DNA of 64,000 nt from Hermatobates lingyangjiaoensis (GCA_026182355.1 JAPFBL010000581.1:90001-154000), one strand, 5' to 3'. Shown: positions 10,336-22,969, numbered from the stretch's first letter. Notes: generated from the letters alone by a model not told the origin. Program-made: numbers and translations.

Positions 10336-10906
10336 ATATATATATAGTTCTATAAATCGCCCAAGTGTCCTTATCCTGTTAGAGGTATAGAATGATGTGG
10401 ACTTTGCAGCTGTCCAACTTGTCCTATTATTAAATGTTAAGTTTTAACTAATATGTCCCATTATTAATCTTAAGTTAAGACTTAACCAGTTAAGTCCTTT
10501 CTCTACTTCTACTTACAAACGTAATTTATAATTTATATATATTGATAAATTTTAAATGTTTCTAAAATTTTCAAAATTCCTGCAATACTTTTCGAATGGG
10601 TTGCAATCTGTGTTGTTGTCTACGTTGGTTAGGTTTCAACAGAGTGTAACTTTCCATTGTAGAATTCTACAGTATTACGTAGATTTTTAGTGAAATTTGA
10701 TTTACTTAGTTGGTGTTGTATCCTTTGAGTATTGAGGATACTTGTAATGTTATCTCATTATTCTAGTGGAATTTTTGGCCAGTTAAGATTGTTAGTTATA
10801 AACGAAAATAAAATTCTAAGAATTAATGTTGAGTGGCACTATACAATATTGAATAACCTGTTTTACCAGTGCTTATATTTCTCAAATATTAAAGTATTTT
10901 TTTTTA
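10336..10906. other. AT-rich intergenic DNA, no gene seen
   Basis: Simple AT-rich sequence without a recognisable feature. Confidence 0.45.
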
Positions 10907-11132
10907 TTACATTTATATATAATACATTTGCACTATTGTAATCGGTGAGCACACAAGACACTTTCTACCCTTGCTCCAATTCTGGGAATATAGTGATAAT
11001 TGCCTTTTATTTAACATTATTCAAGTAATAAACAATATATATTTAATTTCAGGTCTCTACCTCCACAGAAAATGGGTGAAGAAACAAATAAACAAACAAA
11101 CAAACTTACGAACTTTATATGTAGAGATATTT
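10907..11132 (+). repeat. SINE-like unit, copy 1
   Basis: The first of two ~220-bp units offset by 331 bp (second at 11238-11452). Each runs from ACATTTATATATAATA through a GTGAGCAC head, GGGAATATAGTGATAA, TATTTAACATTATT and TATATTTAATTTC to an (AAAC)n tail and a CGAACTTTAT end. The repeated head and the AAAC-rich 3' tail fit a SINE-like retroposon. This copy's head is degenerate (CTTGCTCCAATTC where the others have TGGTTCGATACC or TGGTTTCAATTT). Confidence 0.55.
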
Positions 11133-11195
11133 GAACTACTCTCATCGGCGAGCACGTAAGCCAGTGGGCTACCCTGGTTCGATACCTTTAGTTTA
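11128..11195 (+). repeat. tRNA-like SINE head, partial copy 2
   Basis: CGGCGAGCACGTAAG, then GTGGGCTACCCT, then GGTTCGATACC. The last is a full match to the Pol III B box (GGTTCGANNCC). The head aligns with those of the flanking units but lacks their body. No cloverleaf can be closed, so this is not a functional tRNA gene. Confidence 0.5.
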
Positions 11196-11237
11196 TTACC
11201 AGTCTTTATACTACAAAAATATGAAATTAAAAAAATG

Positions 11238-11452
11238 TTACATTTATATATAATATTTTTGCACTACTGTCACGGTGAGCACGCAAGCCTCTTGCTACCC
11301 TGGTTTCAATTTTGGGAATATAGTGATAATTTAATTTTATTTAACATTATTTAGATAATAAATATATATTTAATTTCCGGTCGCTATCTCCACGGGAAAT
11401 GTGTGAACAAACAAACAAACTAACGAACTTTATGTATAGAGATATATAGTTG
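11238..11452 (+). repeat. SINE-like unit, copy 3
   Basis: Aligns with copy 1 at an offset of 331 bp. The head CGGTGAGCACGCAAGCC and CTACCCTGGTTTC is closer to a tRNA-like promoter than copy 1, but its B box is mutated (GGTTTCAATTT). It ends with an (AAAC)-type tail at about 11407-11421. Confidence 0.55.
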
Positions 11453-13170
11453 TGTGTCAAGAAATAAACAGTTACATATATAAATCCTTTTAATAATCCC
11501 AGTATTATATTTTTTATCATCAAAAATATATTGCTATCGAATTTCGTCTCGCATGATAGTCTGAACGGCTTGTGTCCAACTAGCAACTTTATCGTCTGTT
11601 AGGAAGACCTTCAAATATAATGGCCAATAAAAGTCATATCTCCTAGAAAAGATATGGGCCAACTGGGAAGTATAAATTCTCCACATTATTGATTATATGG
11701 ACTATTGATAGATGTTTTTTGATAGTCTCTTCATTTTACGGTTATTATAGTTTTTAGTTTATTATACTATATCACCAACAAAAGCATAACTCTACCAAAA
11801 TTCTTTTAACAATGCATAGTTTAGTTTCTTATAGCTTCATCTAAGGAATTCGTTAACACTTTGTTGATAACCTTTTTTCTATTCTGTTCAACAGAACAAT
11901 AATTCTGTAAATATCTCATACCTATGGCTCCTATCAAATACTATGTAAATGGTTTTACGAATTAAATTTTTTTTATTAAGTTTATCTTTGATAATAATAA
12001 AATTATAACTAAATACATAAAAATCATCATTATTATTGTTAATAATAATTAACAATAGTAATAATATTGTAAATAAACTCATTTTTAAGAATAAATTTGG
12101 GTTAATTTTATAAACAAGCACCAATATGTGATGTGAGAAGCGTATCCATCGTTAATATTTTATATTTCCAAGTTCAAAAGTATTTATAACAGATGTGGAT
12201 GACTTAGCTGTTTAGATGTAACCATGTATTGGTACATTTCTATGGTGACCTAAAATAAACTAAATTTTATTAGTGACTATAGTGACTATTAGTTACTAGT
12301 GAAATAAAAACGAAATCAGTTATGTAAAAATATTTGAATACTATTAGGAATTAGTTTAATGGAATTCGTATCTTCAATGTCGTTATTCTAGGATTGTCCA
12401 GATGTTGGGATAGAATACAATGAATTTAACTAACATTGTTAAATTGACTGCAATATTGTATCCAAATGTTTAACGACAACCAAAAATGTATTATTTCCAA
12501 ATAATGAAAAAAAAAAAATAAAAGAAATGTAAGCAAGGACTTTTTAAATATTTACCGATGTTATCGAGAACCGCATGATTAGCAGTGTCGCAGAACATCA
12601 GGAGTTTAAGGGATATTCGAAACGTTAATTTATATTAAATACTTCTTTGATCATATAAAATTTTCCAACACTATTAAAGGAGACTTGTTCAGGAGTGTCT
12701 TCAAGAATGTTAAAATTGTCTACAGCCAAAAACTACAATAATCAGAAGTTTTCAAACCAAGCTGTGTAAAACAAAACAGAAATATCAAATCATCGTACTT
12801 GCGATATTGGTACGTGTTATTTTGACACCATCTTACCTAGTATTCTGTTGCTGGTGTCGTACCGGTTTCAGGAAGTATCTTATCTTAAAAAATAACTCAG
12901 TAATATTCAGTTGATTTTGAAGATGGACAGCGTGCAAAGCCTATCTAGTAACATCACCAGAAACATAAAAGTAAGACAGCAACATAACTTCATAATTTAA
13001 GAAAAATATCGTTTTCGATTAAAGAATGTCTAAACAATTCAAGAATTGTATATATATTGTTGAATATATATACAATATATTGATATTGTATTAATATATA
13101 ATATATTGATTGAATATATATACAATATATATCTTGAATATATCAAGAAGTGTATATTTTCAAGAGTATA
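11453..13170. other. AT-rich intergenic DNA, no gene seen
   Basis: Nothing recognisable apart from short AT palindromes such as 13050-13135, where TATATACAATATAT is repeated. Confidence 0.5.
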
Positions 13171-13279
13171 GATTATTGAAAATGACACCAAACTTAGCAG
13201 ATACCTTCTTCTTAACAAGCGTCTCAATTTTTTTGAATAACACAGTCGTTATTTCGTCTACACAATAAAGTATATCTCC

Positions 13280-13325
13280 AATAGTCAGCAAGTTTCGAAT
13301 GATTAACATTCATCTTCAGGACGTG
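13280..13325 (-). ncRNA. Hammerhead-like motif, family F left arm
   Basis: On the minus strand: CTGAAGA (complement of 13313-13319), one T, stem II GAAT/ATTC with loop GTTAATC, GAAA (complement of 13293-13296), then CTTGCT and GACT. Core and stem II are intact. Stem I cannot be paired convincingly, so activity is uncertain. Confidence 0.5.
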
Positions 13326-13937
13326 AATAACTTCTTGGCTAATAATAATTTTCTGGTTTATTATATATATAAAATGAAGACAGTGGGGGTTGTGTTTCTT
13401 CAAGTTTAAGATAATCTGGTCGTTAATCCTGTGGGGTGAGTGGCCTAGTAGTCCAAATTACTACCTGTAAGGGTTTTTGGATGCCGTTGTTGTGAATTAA
13501 AGATCTTTAAAATTTGCCTACTATTTTCGACTTAAATATTAAAGAATGGTTACAGTTTTTGAATTAATATATCTTCTAAAATTCTCACTTTATGGTAGTT
13601 TCTTTCTTTTTTTAATTATTTTTTATTTACAAATTTCCATATTTTACTGGTTACAAAAAAAAAATTAAAAAAAGAATGTAACAAACACCATTTTAGAAGC
13701 TATATGAACTAAAAAAACTGAAACCAGACATAAATATTTTATGTCGAAAATAGCAGGAAAATTTTAAAGCACTTTAATTCACATTAAGGGCTGCAGAAAC
13801 CCTTACAGGTAGTTACTAGGACTGTTAGGCCACTCACCCCACAGGATTAACGACCACCTTATCCTAACCTTGAAGAAAAAGCATCCCCACTCTTCACTTT
13901 GCATCTAAAATAAACTAGAAAATTCACCCAAGTATTT

Positions 13938-13990
13938 TTTCAATTCCTGAAGATGAATGTCGATAATTCGAAAGATGTCGACCATAGGAG
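13938..13990 (+). ncRNA. Hammerhead-like motif, family F right arm
   Basis: CTGAAGA (13947-13953), one T, stem II GAAT/ATTC (13955-13958 with 13966-13969) and GAAA (13970-13973). The loop differs from the left arm (GTCGATA versus GTTAATC) while the stem is identical, the pattern expected if the stem is under constraint. Stem I is weak. Confidence 0.5.
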
Positions 13991-14091
13991 ATAAAATTGC
14001 GTAGACAAAATAACGAGAGTATTATTTAACAAAATTGAAAAACTTGTTAAGAAACAGGTATCAACTAAGTTTGGTATCATTTTTAATAATA

Positions 14092-16887
14092 TATGTATTA
14101 AGGAAAGGCTGAGACAAATTTTACAAATTCTAGAGAACATATACAAGTTATGAATAGCTATGAAATAAATGATTAAAAATGGCGATTAAGTCATTAGTAT
14201 TTTATATTGAAGATAAACAAGTAAAATATTGTTATAGATATTTTACTTCATTTTTTGTTGGAACATTTTGTTGCTCAAGCTAGGCTCAGATTTTATAGTA
14301 TGCACTAAGAAATTGGCAAAAAAAAAAAGATGATTCTATGACCTTCATTTTGTTTATAGTCAGACTAGTGGAAAACCAAAATTAACAACTGAAAAGTCAG
14401 TTTAAAAGGGATGGCATCAAATTGGTCAAACTAAGGGAAAAAGTAAACTTGATTCAACGACTCTACTCGTGGTATGTATGAACAATCATACTTGCGTGCA
14501 TATAACTTTTGTGTGTACATGGACATAGAGTATAGGTTTCTTTTACTTTATAAGGTATATCTTTATACTTTAAAATAACTATAATGCAGGTTTAGATTTT
14601 ATTATGTACTTCGGTAGCAGTTCTTATTTTATACAAGATTGGTTGTACACGACTGAATATTTTCGGTTGATGAGCTATTTTTCCAAGATCTCAAGCTTGC
14701 GAACAATTAATTTTTTCTTTGTGAGAACAACGGTTAAGGAAGTGGATCCTGCTTGTTAACGCGTTTCGATTGTGATACTTCATAAAGTATGAATTATTTT
14801 TAGTATTTGTCAAAGCTAAATCATGAAGTATATAGTAAGCTATTGGTCTTAAGTAGATGCTGATTACAGAACTACTGGATATTTTAGTGGTTTATCCTTT
14901 TAGCACGATTAATTTAGTAGGCAAAAAGAAAGGGGTTAAGAAATAATGTAGAACTGTTTAGGGGGTGTAGGGACAAATGAACAAGTGGTCCTTCATGTTG
15001 CCTGCCTGAACATGCAACTCTCCCTGAAGCATTAACCATTCAAATTGTAAACCGCTTCCTCCCTTAGTTCCTCATGCAATCCTACCTCTCCACAACCCCC
15101 TAGCACTTCAAGTATTTATTGCACATGAAATCATCATTTTCGAAACTAGATAGTAACAATCAATACAGTTCAATTATGACAAGTCTATTATGATTGAAAT
15201 TTCTATTGTTAATAAACTATTTCTTTTGGATATTATACATTTTGAAAAAAAAAATAACAAATCTTAAATAATCTAAATGACAATGAACTCTACGTTTGTT
15301 AAAATTATTTAAAAAAATACAATATTTTACATATTTTTAGCCTAGATTGTAGTCGTTAGTTAATAATCTCCATTTTATATTGCCTCTGGTATGTATAATT
15401 TTTTCGTAATGTTCAAAATTTTATTACAGTTCATATAGTGTTAAAGTACAAGTAGTTTATTTTTATTTTCAGTAGAATAGAATCGAATTTCGTTAATATT
15501 TAAAATTAACATAGTTTACAAGTCCAATTTTATTGACAGTTTTCAAAATATTTTGTAGCCTATATTTTAAAAAAATTCCATTCATAGATAGTTTGGGGAT
15601 TACATGAAGAATAAGCGTTTGTTTTTAAATTTAGTTTTGTTGATCTGTTAGTTTATAAAATTCATTGCAAGGAGCTCTGTTTTATAAATAACAATTAAAA
15701 TAGTTGTGAAAAAAATACGTGTAAACAATATGATTATTAGTTTAATCAAAATTATCAGTATGTAAACATACTAATAATTGTTTGAGGTTGAATATGTGTA
15801 TAGAAACGTAAATAAACTTAAAAACGTATAACATTTTATTCTATACTTCCATGGGTTCTATACTTCCATCTTTACATGGGTTGTTTCCACATGTAAATTC
15901 CACTTGCAATTTATTTCAATTTTAAGTAGAATAAAATGACATTCTAATAATCTTCAAAATTAAATTACAATAGTCGAAAAAGTGAGACGAAATCCCACCT
16001 TTCTGTTCATGCAATTAAAACGGCTGAGAAATACATCCTATTTCTATTCAGTGCATCGAAAATTGATAAAAATGTTAAGTATGTGTTAATAAAAGAATCT
16101 CACAACTTAAAGTTTTAGCCTGTTTTATCAGTAAAACAGATATTTCTCAATGTAATTGAACTATTGCTGAATGTCAAATGAACTATTTCTCAATGCCAAC
16201 TCTATTGCACAACGGAAAGTAAGTGAACATCACAATTTTCCATTTTAGCAAGTTTCTTTTTTTTTTCCCCCAGAAAACCAATTCAAAGAAGAGTTTTGGG
16301 TTTTATGCATAATACCGATTTTACTGAAAGAAACTGAACGTGTAAAATCAACCCGTGATTATAAAATTAAAATTATTATTTTGAAGAACATATATTTAAA
16401 TTTTCATTGAAACAACATAAAATATTATTATTTTAAAACAAATTATAAAATATTAAAAGCTTCTCATAAGGATATTTCATATATAGATAATTTAAGGTAA
16501 CACAAAAAAATAAGTTCCGAATCAATCAACTGTAGTTAGTTATTGTCTCTCGAGTAGTGTACTTCAATCTGTTGACAATGGAAGTTAAAATGTCGAAAAA
16601 TGCATCAATCTGTGAAATTTTGTATGTGCTACTTTGAAATTTTTGTTATAATTGGTACTATATAATTCAATTTTAAAATTATTATTATATATATGATCAT
16701 TATATGATATATAAATGGATTGAATAACATAAATTCACAGAAAGAAACACATACACGAAACCAAAAAAAACCCTTATTATTATATTTCAACTGCGTCTTA
16801 ATTAGAAAGAAATATGCAGTGGAAATATATTAGTGAGTTATTGTAGTATTGTAGTCTCTTGTATGTGATTATTTCTGTCAATTTAGC

Positions 16888-16892
<5 letters not shown>
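14092..16892. other. AT-rich intergenic DNA, no gene seen
   Basis: A mildly GC-richer patch at about 14930-15110 has no recognised content. The remainder is simple AT-rich sequence without a coding signal. Confidence 0.5.

Positions 16893-16941
<49 letters not shown>
16893..16941. repeat. (TA)n microsatellite
   Basis: Long TA run on the left side of a perfect hairpin; a second run at 17118-17162 lies to its right. Confidence 0.95.
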
Positions 16942-16943
<2 letters not shown>

Positions 16944-17077
16944 TTAAAATAAGCAGTGACACATAAACAGAAACACAACAAAGACTCACTTTTCAATATT
17001 TCGACCGCCATTACGGTCGAAATATTGAAAAGTGAGTCTTTGTTGTGTTTCTGTTTATGTGTCACTGCTTATTTTAA
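16944..17077. repeat. Perfect 63-bp-arm palindrome, family B-like
   Basis: Arms 16944-17006 and 17015-17077 are exact inverted copies as read, with an 8-nt loop. The arms carry GGTCGAAATATTG, the 3' half of a family B-type hammerhead, but the CTGATGA half lies beyond the truncation. The tail TGCCGGACCGTTTTTCG after the right arm recurs at about 57881 and 58060. The identity of the arms implies a recent event or gene conversion. Confidence 0.85.
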
Positions 17078-17115
17078 TTGTTATTTGTCCTGCCGGACCG
17101 TTTTTCGTTTATCAT

Positions 17116-17162
<47 letters not shown>

Positions 17163-17166
<4 letters not shown>

Positions 17167-18289
17167 GTGAACCGCACTATCGACATTCAGCATGCTCTGG
17201 TTAATGAAATTCGTTATCAACTATGCATTTTCAGATTTTCTTTCAAATCAGTATGTTTTTAAATTTTTTTTTGAATATATTGCTATCAATTATTTATATG
17301 ATGTACTAATAATGACTTTTACTAATTTAGAAGTAAACAGATTCAATAAGCCTCCATGTAGGATTCATCAAGACCTTATCAACGATACCTATTTAGTTTT
17401 TTAGTGGTTCCCCTTTGAGAGTACTACTCGTTAAAGATCCTAAATAGTACAAATAATACAGGATGCATTTGCAAAAAACCATTCCTATGAGATGTCATGA
17501 CACTAAGCAAACCTCCACGATATAAATAAAGTATACACTTTAATATTTCCTGATTCATTTAGTCTAGTAATTTTATAGCGAGAAAGAGCTAGGTGAGGTT
17601 ACTTGTTAAATGCTGCTTGAAAAAATTCAATAAATGTGTTTGTCAATTTACAATTGTGAACTTTTAAAACTTTTAGTGCTTCTTTGGCTCGTGCTTTTGT
17701 ATATGAAATGGTTAATAAGAAATTTTGAAAAAAATATATTATTATTAATAATAATAGAAATAATACCTATAATTATTAACTAAAATAATGATGGTGAATG
17801 GTATAATCAGTTAATAATAAATTAAAAATGAGAAGACCGAAAAAAAAGAAGCTGATTGAGAAGGAGGGATACTGGAGTTGAGGAAGCAGTTCTAAGAAAT
17901 GGCTGAAGTTTATATCCAGCAGAATTGTGACAAGATCAGAGAATAATAAATGGATATTTAGATAGCGAGGAGGGAGTTAGACTGAGTGTATCTCGGTGGC
18001 AGTTAGAGTAATGAACAGAAAGTACTCTTCCAGCCTCACGACCGGCAAGTCACGACTAAGTCTCACAGCAGCATCGCTATCTTGGGTGCTGCTTGCTCAA
18101 ACGCTCCAACACTAATCAAACTTAACCATCTTTTAATGTTACTAAAAAAAGTGATTTACAGATTTTAATAATGTCAAAATTTTAGAAATGTATATGAACC
18201 GATATTTTTTTCTTTTTGTCATCTTATATCCTTTTTCCATAATTGAATTTATCAATTTTTTTATGAACTCAAAAATTTAAACTTTGAAG
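17163..18289. other. AT-rich intergenic DNA, no gene seen
   Basis: A slightly GC-richer portion at about 17985-18110 has no recognisable content. No gene seen. Confidence 0.45.
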
Positions 18290-18790
18290 GACTCAGTATG
18301 AAAAATTGATTCTTAGTGCTCTCTGTTGGGGGTCTTACAAAACATTGAGAAGAGCTGATTGCTTACATTAAACGTTTGTAAGCTGATGTAACCTCTCAAT
18401 AAATGATCTGTAATTTTGTCTGGAATATTTTTTAATTTCATTCATATTTAATTATTCCTGATCATATATATATATAACGATTAAACAAACAAAATAAACT
18501 AGATTGAATAATAAATCACAAAACTCAATAAAATATTTGAACATCAGAAAGGTTCCTTCAGAATGTTTCTTCTCAAAGGACTTCCACCAGCGTTTCAACT
18601 ATATGCAGAAAAGAGAGAAAAAAATTTCAACTAAATAAAAGTATAAAATAAAAAAAGTATAAAAAAAAGAAATTAGTAAAAATAATATAAATAAAAAATT
18701 ATGAAAAAAAGTAATTAAAATATACGCAAAAAACAAACAAATTAATAAAAAAAATATAAATATTTTTAAAATAAATACCAAATATATGAT
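18290..18790 (-). repeat. Family K dispersed repeat, diverged copy 1
   Basis: Corresponds to 42650-43150: AACGTTTGT, CTGATGTAAC, TGTCT(T)GAATATT, CATATTTA, a block of AATAAA-rich sequence, then TTCTCAAAGGA and TATGCAGA. In the other copy the middle holds a hammerhead-like motif; here the equivalent AAATATTTGAACATCAG has lost most of it. Orientation is taken from that motif. Confidence 0.55.
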
Positions 18791-19529
18791 GAATTAGGAA
18801 TAACTAACAATTAAAGTTGAGTTCAGGGCAATTCTTCATTGAGGAAACAAATATGTACCTCATCTCAAGCCCTCAAAATAACGGTAGAGTTAGAATCAGA
18901 AAGGTTGTAATAGCACATTGTCACTTTCATAGTTTCCATGTAGGAATAAACATCATTAATGTAAGTTTGTCTTTCAAAATATTTATCCTTCCTAAGAACA
19001 GTCATAAAGTTTCCATCATAAAATGCTATAATTTATATTTGTGTCTATTTATTTTATAAAATTGCTACAACTGGCTGATTATGTGACAAATTTGACTTCT
19101 CAAGATACATAGTGCACTTGGCTTATGTCTAAAAAGATAAGGTTTTAAACTGTAGTTACTATTTTATTAATTTTCTTTTTTTTATTCTTTATATTTTTAT
19201 TTGTCCTCGCAAATTGTTGCTACCCACGCAAACGCTGAGAGGAAAATACCCATAATTTTTCTTTCAATGTGTGCTTTAGGATCCAAATTCTGTGACAGCT
19301 CTCCAGTTATGACAACCAAACCACTTTAATGATGCCACCTTCATCTGAAGGCAAAGGAAATTCTCGTCATTCCAGCAAACAGAAACAGAGAGCCTAACAT
19401 GAAGTAGAAAAAGAAAGAAAACTGAAACCTGTACACTGATTGGCCAATAACGTAATACAACGTAATATATCATAATCAGAATTTGACCCTTTAAAGAAAA
19501 CTATATAAGTGTCTGTTCATAAGCAAAAT
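18791..19529. other. AT-rich intergenic DNA, no gene seen
   Basis: No feature recognised. The open frame at 18817-19059 has no known motif. Confidence 0.45.
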
Positions 19530-19698
19530 TTTACCGAATGATGAATAACGTAATTATGGTTGAAAGCTGGTATCAATTGATGTCCCTTGGACAATTAATG
19601 TGGAAACTTCAACCGCAAGATCGAAAAATTGCCCACAAGATCGAGGCCATCAGCTCCAAAATCGTGCGAGCTGAAGCTGCTGCTACTTTTTACAATAT

Positions 19699-19700
<2 letters not shown>
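19530..19700 (+). repeat. Family H dispersed repeat ending in (TA)n
   Basis: Shares GGTTGAAAGCT, ATGTCCCTTGGACAAT, CAAGATCG and GCTGCTGCTACTT with 21190-21355, and its last part resembles 26330-26462 (minus) and 40690-40800 (plus). All copies run into TA repeats at the same end. An open frame (MSLGQL...AEAAA) is shared by some copies but each is short and broken; I regard it as incidental. ATGATGA near 19539 followed by a weak stem and GAAAG recalls the hammerhead order, but the first core C is missing and the cleavage base is not allowed. Confidence 0.6.
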
Positions 19701-19742
<42 letters not shown>

Positions 19743-19752
19743 AGAGAGAGAG
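19701..19752. repeat. (TA)n / (GA)n microsatellite
   Basis: TA run of about 38 bp followed by a short GA run. Confidence 0.9.
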
Positions 19753-20610
19753 ATTACTGATGGGACCACAGTGCAGTTATTCACTGGTGGTCATAATTTG
19801 AACCCACAGAGTTACTTCATGACATATAATATCCGCCCTCATTTAGTATCCCTCAAGCTTTAGGAGTGTCTACAATCTTATGAGACAAAGTAGTGCTGCG
19901 GGTATAGAGTAAAACCTACCAGTACCACTAACTGGAGATAGTGATGGTAAGTTTATTGCTAAAGTTTAGTCTTACAGGTTTATGATTTCAGTCTCCTTTT
20001 ATGGGTGAAAGTAATGTCATTTGCTAAAAGGGTAAACATTTCCGTCATAGGTAAATCAAATTGCTAGGAGATTCTATGAGGAATTATAAATATAATTTTT
20101 TTCATTGTTTTGCACTAGAAATATATAAAAAAAAATAGGTATTCGTTTTATATTGTACTAGATTTAGACCAATTTTAATTTACTTACGTACAAACAAGCA
20201 AACAGAATTCAATAGCTAAACGACTGTAAGTAATACAGTTATAATACAAATATCATTGGACCAAATTAACTGGTTCTGTTCAAAATGAATTGAAAAGTGA
20301 ATGAAGATTTTATGTAGTGTGATATTGACAGAAGTGTGGGAGATATTTTAAAGGGCTCTAAGGACAGGAAATCGGATAAAATGCTGAGAAATTTAGAAAG
20401 AAGTTCAAGAAATAAAAAGGTAATACGTTATCTACTATTTGCTTTTAAACCTGGCAGACGAAATTATTTCTGTCGTTAATATAGAGTCCAATTTCGAATA
20501 AATTATTACCTGCGTTAATATTATTTGACCCGCTAAGTTAATCACAAAGAATCAATACTATGTTTTTTGTAAATATATCCATTTCTATTCAAATTATATC
20601 GTGATTCTCG

Positions 20611-20611
<1 letters not shown>
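19753..20611. other. AT-rich intergenic DNA, no gene seen
   Basis: No feature recognised. Confidence 0.45.
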
Positions 20612-20643
<32 letters not shown>

Positions 20644-20678
20644 TGTATATTAGCAGCAGCTTCTCTTGTAAACATATT

Positions 20679-21086
20679 TTATTAAAGTATACGGCAGCTT
20701 CCGCATTCATGACCTTTTTGCTGGTTTTTTCTAGTTTTCTAACTAGTTTCCTTTTGTAGGGAGTGATTTCATGAAGGAGTTGTCAACGAGACATCGAAGA
20801 AATAATTTCGTAGGTTACTCAATAATATATTTTTACTTACATTCTTTCGATTTCACTGAAATCATCATCTTGAATATCCGCCCTCTGAATATCTGATGAT
20901 GATTTCAGTGAAATCGAAAGCTTGTAAGTAAAAATATATTATTGAGTAACCTACGAAATTATTTCTTCGATGTCTCTGCGTCAACTCCTTCATGAAATCA
21001 CTCCCTACCAAAGAGAACTAGTTTGAAAACTAGAAAAAAAGAGCAAAAAAGCTCGTGAATTCGGAAGCTGCCGTCCACTTTAATAA
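20679..21086. repeat. Foldback, family G, about 200-bp arms
   Basis: Arms about 20679-20878 and 20888-21086 are near-identical inverted copies (shared GGCAGCTTCCG, ACTAGTTT, GAGTGATTTCATGAAGGAGT, AATTTCGTAGGTTACTCAAT) meeting near 20883. A (TA)n tract (about 20612-20640) precedes and a TA run follows. The right arm has an intact hammerhead core; the left arm's core has lost the first C (AGATGATGA on the minus strand). The head-to-head join sits only a few bases upstream of the core, removing most of the 5' stem I strand. Confidence 0.8.
20887..20930 (+). ncRNA. Hammerhead-like motif, family G, strong stem II
   Basis: CTGATGA (20893-20899), one T, perfect 6-bp stem II GATTTC/GAAATC with loop AGT (20901-20915), GAAA (20916-20919), mini stem A-GC-T and T 20923 as predicted cleavage base. 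The stem I partner is short (about three pairs including a wobble) because the palindrome join cuts it. Confidence 0.6.
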
Positions 21087-21119
21087 TATATATATATAAA
21101 CATGTATATGGATATATAT

Positions 21120-21357
21120 TATTTTAATTAATATTGGTGTAAATCGGCAGCGTCTTCTTGTAAACAGATTTTGTTAAAAGCAGCAGCAGCTTCTGCTTTC
21201 ACGATGACCAACGTAATAACGGTTGAAAGCTCGTATGAACTTATGTCCCTTGGACAATGAATGTGGAAACTCCAAACGCAAGATCGGAAAATCACCCGCA
21301 TGATAGAGGCCACCAGTTCAAAAATTGTGAGAGATTCTGCTGCTACTTATAACAATA
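21120..21357. repeat. Family H partial foldback
   Basis: 21190-21355 (plus) is a direct relative of 19530-19700. The left part, about 21130-21205, is an inverted partial copy of its right end (AAGCAGCAGCAGCTTCTGC against GATTCTGCTGCTACTT). TCTTGTAAACA(G/T)ATTTT in it also occurs at 20662-20680. Confidence 0.55.
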
Positions 21358-22969
21358 TTTATTAAATATATAAATACATGCAAATATGAGAAAATACTTA
21401 GTCCAACTCTAGCTGCTGAGTAATAATATTGTTTGGCTATCAATTTGAATGGCTCACCAGTCTATTTGGTGGCAAAATTTACAAAGAATTTGGTAAATAT
21501 CAATCTTCTCCAGTACAGTAAACGAGTTTTTAATTTGCAAATTACCAACATCATTACCTATATGTATTAAAATATATAAATACTTTTTCGATGAAAATAC
21601 GATCTGAAATGGACAAAGTTCAGTGTAGATCAAGAAACATATGTAAATAAATTAAAAGCTGCATGTGGGTGTTGTTAGTTTATCTATGATTTTTCATCTA
21701 CATTGAACTTCAAAACATATTAAAATGTACATTTTTAAAGTATAATAAAATATTTAAAAAAAATATGTTTAGAATCCTTATTGATTGGTTTATAAAATTC
21801 TTTTTGATTTTGTACTTTTAGTTATATTCATAGTCTTACATCTTAAAAAGGAAAAACAAATCATATGGCTTTTCATGGTTGTTTGTTTCTTCATCAGATG
21901 ATTTTAACACCATTATAATACATGATTCATTGATTGAATAAGAATAAAATTTAAAGGAAGAACGTAAGGGAAGAGGTAATTTTTGTAATTTTCCATCAAA
22001 TTTATGAGATTATTAGATTTAAATTTTTATAAGCTATGAGATTTCACTCAGTACTGATACATTTTCACATTATACACAAACCTGCTTTATTAGTATATAT
22101 TGCTTCCTTTTCCTACATTTTATATGTAACATATTTGAAGTCAACAAAACCTACTTCTCAAGGATGCTCAGTTAGTCAAATAAAACATTCGTGAAAACTT
22201 AAAATGAAAAGTGTTTTTCCTAATATAGCTACCTTTAATTTTTTGACGAATAGTAATTATTATTAATGTTATTTAATAAGTAACTTTGCCATTTATATTG
22301 ACTTAGTGTAATAACAATATATCTTGACACATGGGTTTCAGTAAGCAACAACATTAAGTAACTTTAGTAAAGCCTAAAAAGTTTTGTAATCAAATTTTCA
22401 AAACAAAAGGAGAAATACATTTTTTAAAAAGAAATTTACAATTGAAATTCAAACTTTTGATGGATATTGCAAAAATATTGATATGGAAGGTGATGGAATT
22501 GTGGATTGAAAGTTGTTTGGCAAAGTTGTGGTTCTGTATAATAAGCTGACCTCGGTGGGGATGGGTGAGTGAAGTTTTCGCTTCGTTAGCTACTTCAGTG
22601 GAAATTGAACTTCATCCAGCCTTCTCCCAGTTGGCGATGTAATGATCAACTTTTGTTTAAAGCCAAACCAAGTTGGTTTATTGTTATGAGGTATAGGCTA
22701 CAGTCGACTTGTAATACCAGTGGGCAAACTGAATTTTCTTGAGCCTTACCCAACCAAAAGCCTCTCTTTCTATCAGACTCAACTCTTTAACTAGGTTAGT
22801 CAGCTAGTTGGACCATTCCCCTTTCCCATCATAAGCGCTATTTACTAACTTTTAGCATTACTTAGAAATCCCATTTAGTTTAATCCGACCAATAATGAGC
22901 AATAAGTAATACTGTAGTTTAGAAATTTAACATTTATTTCATTAAATTGTGATTTATGTATAAATATAT
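21358..22969. other. AT-rich intergenic DNA with one mixed-composition patch
   Basis: 22540-22850 is less AT-rich but shows no open frame, RNA or repeat that I recognise. The rest is simple AT-rich sequence. Confidence 0.45.

Larger units (their letters stand above)
13171..14091. repeat. Large foldback, family F, hammerhead-like motif in both arms
   Basis: Left arm about 13171-13585 and right arm about 13685-14091 are diverged inverted copies centred near 13635. The correspondence runs the whole way: ACACCAAACTTAG, CTTAACAAG, the motif block, CACCCCACAGGATTAACGA and its complement, CTTACAGGTAGT, and the inner TTTCGAC block. Each arm has a hammerhead-like motif with a clear stem II. Many substitutions separate the arms, so this is older than the near-perfect foldbacks at 37444 and 53485. 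No protein is encoded. Confidence 0.75.

Noticed and set aside
11143..11190. A functional tRNA gene
   Set aside because: There is a B box but no closing acceptor stem or proper A box, and it aligns with neighbouring SINE-like heads.
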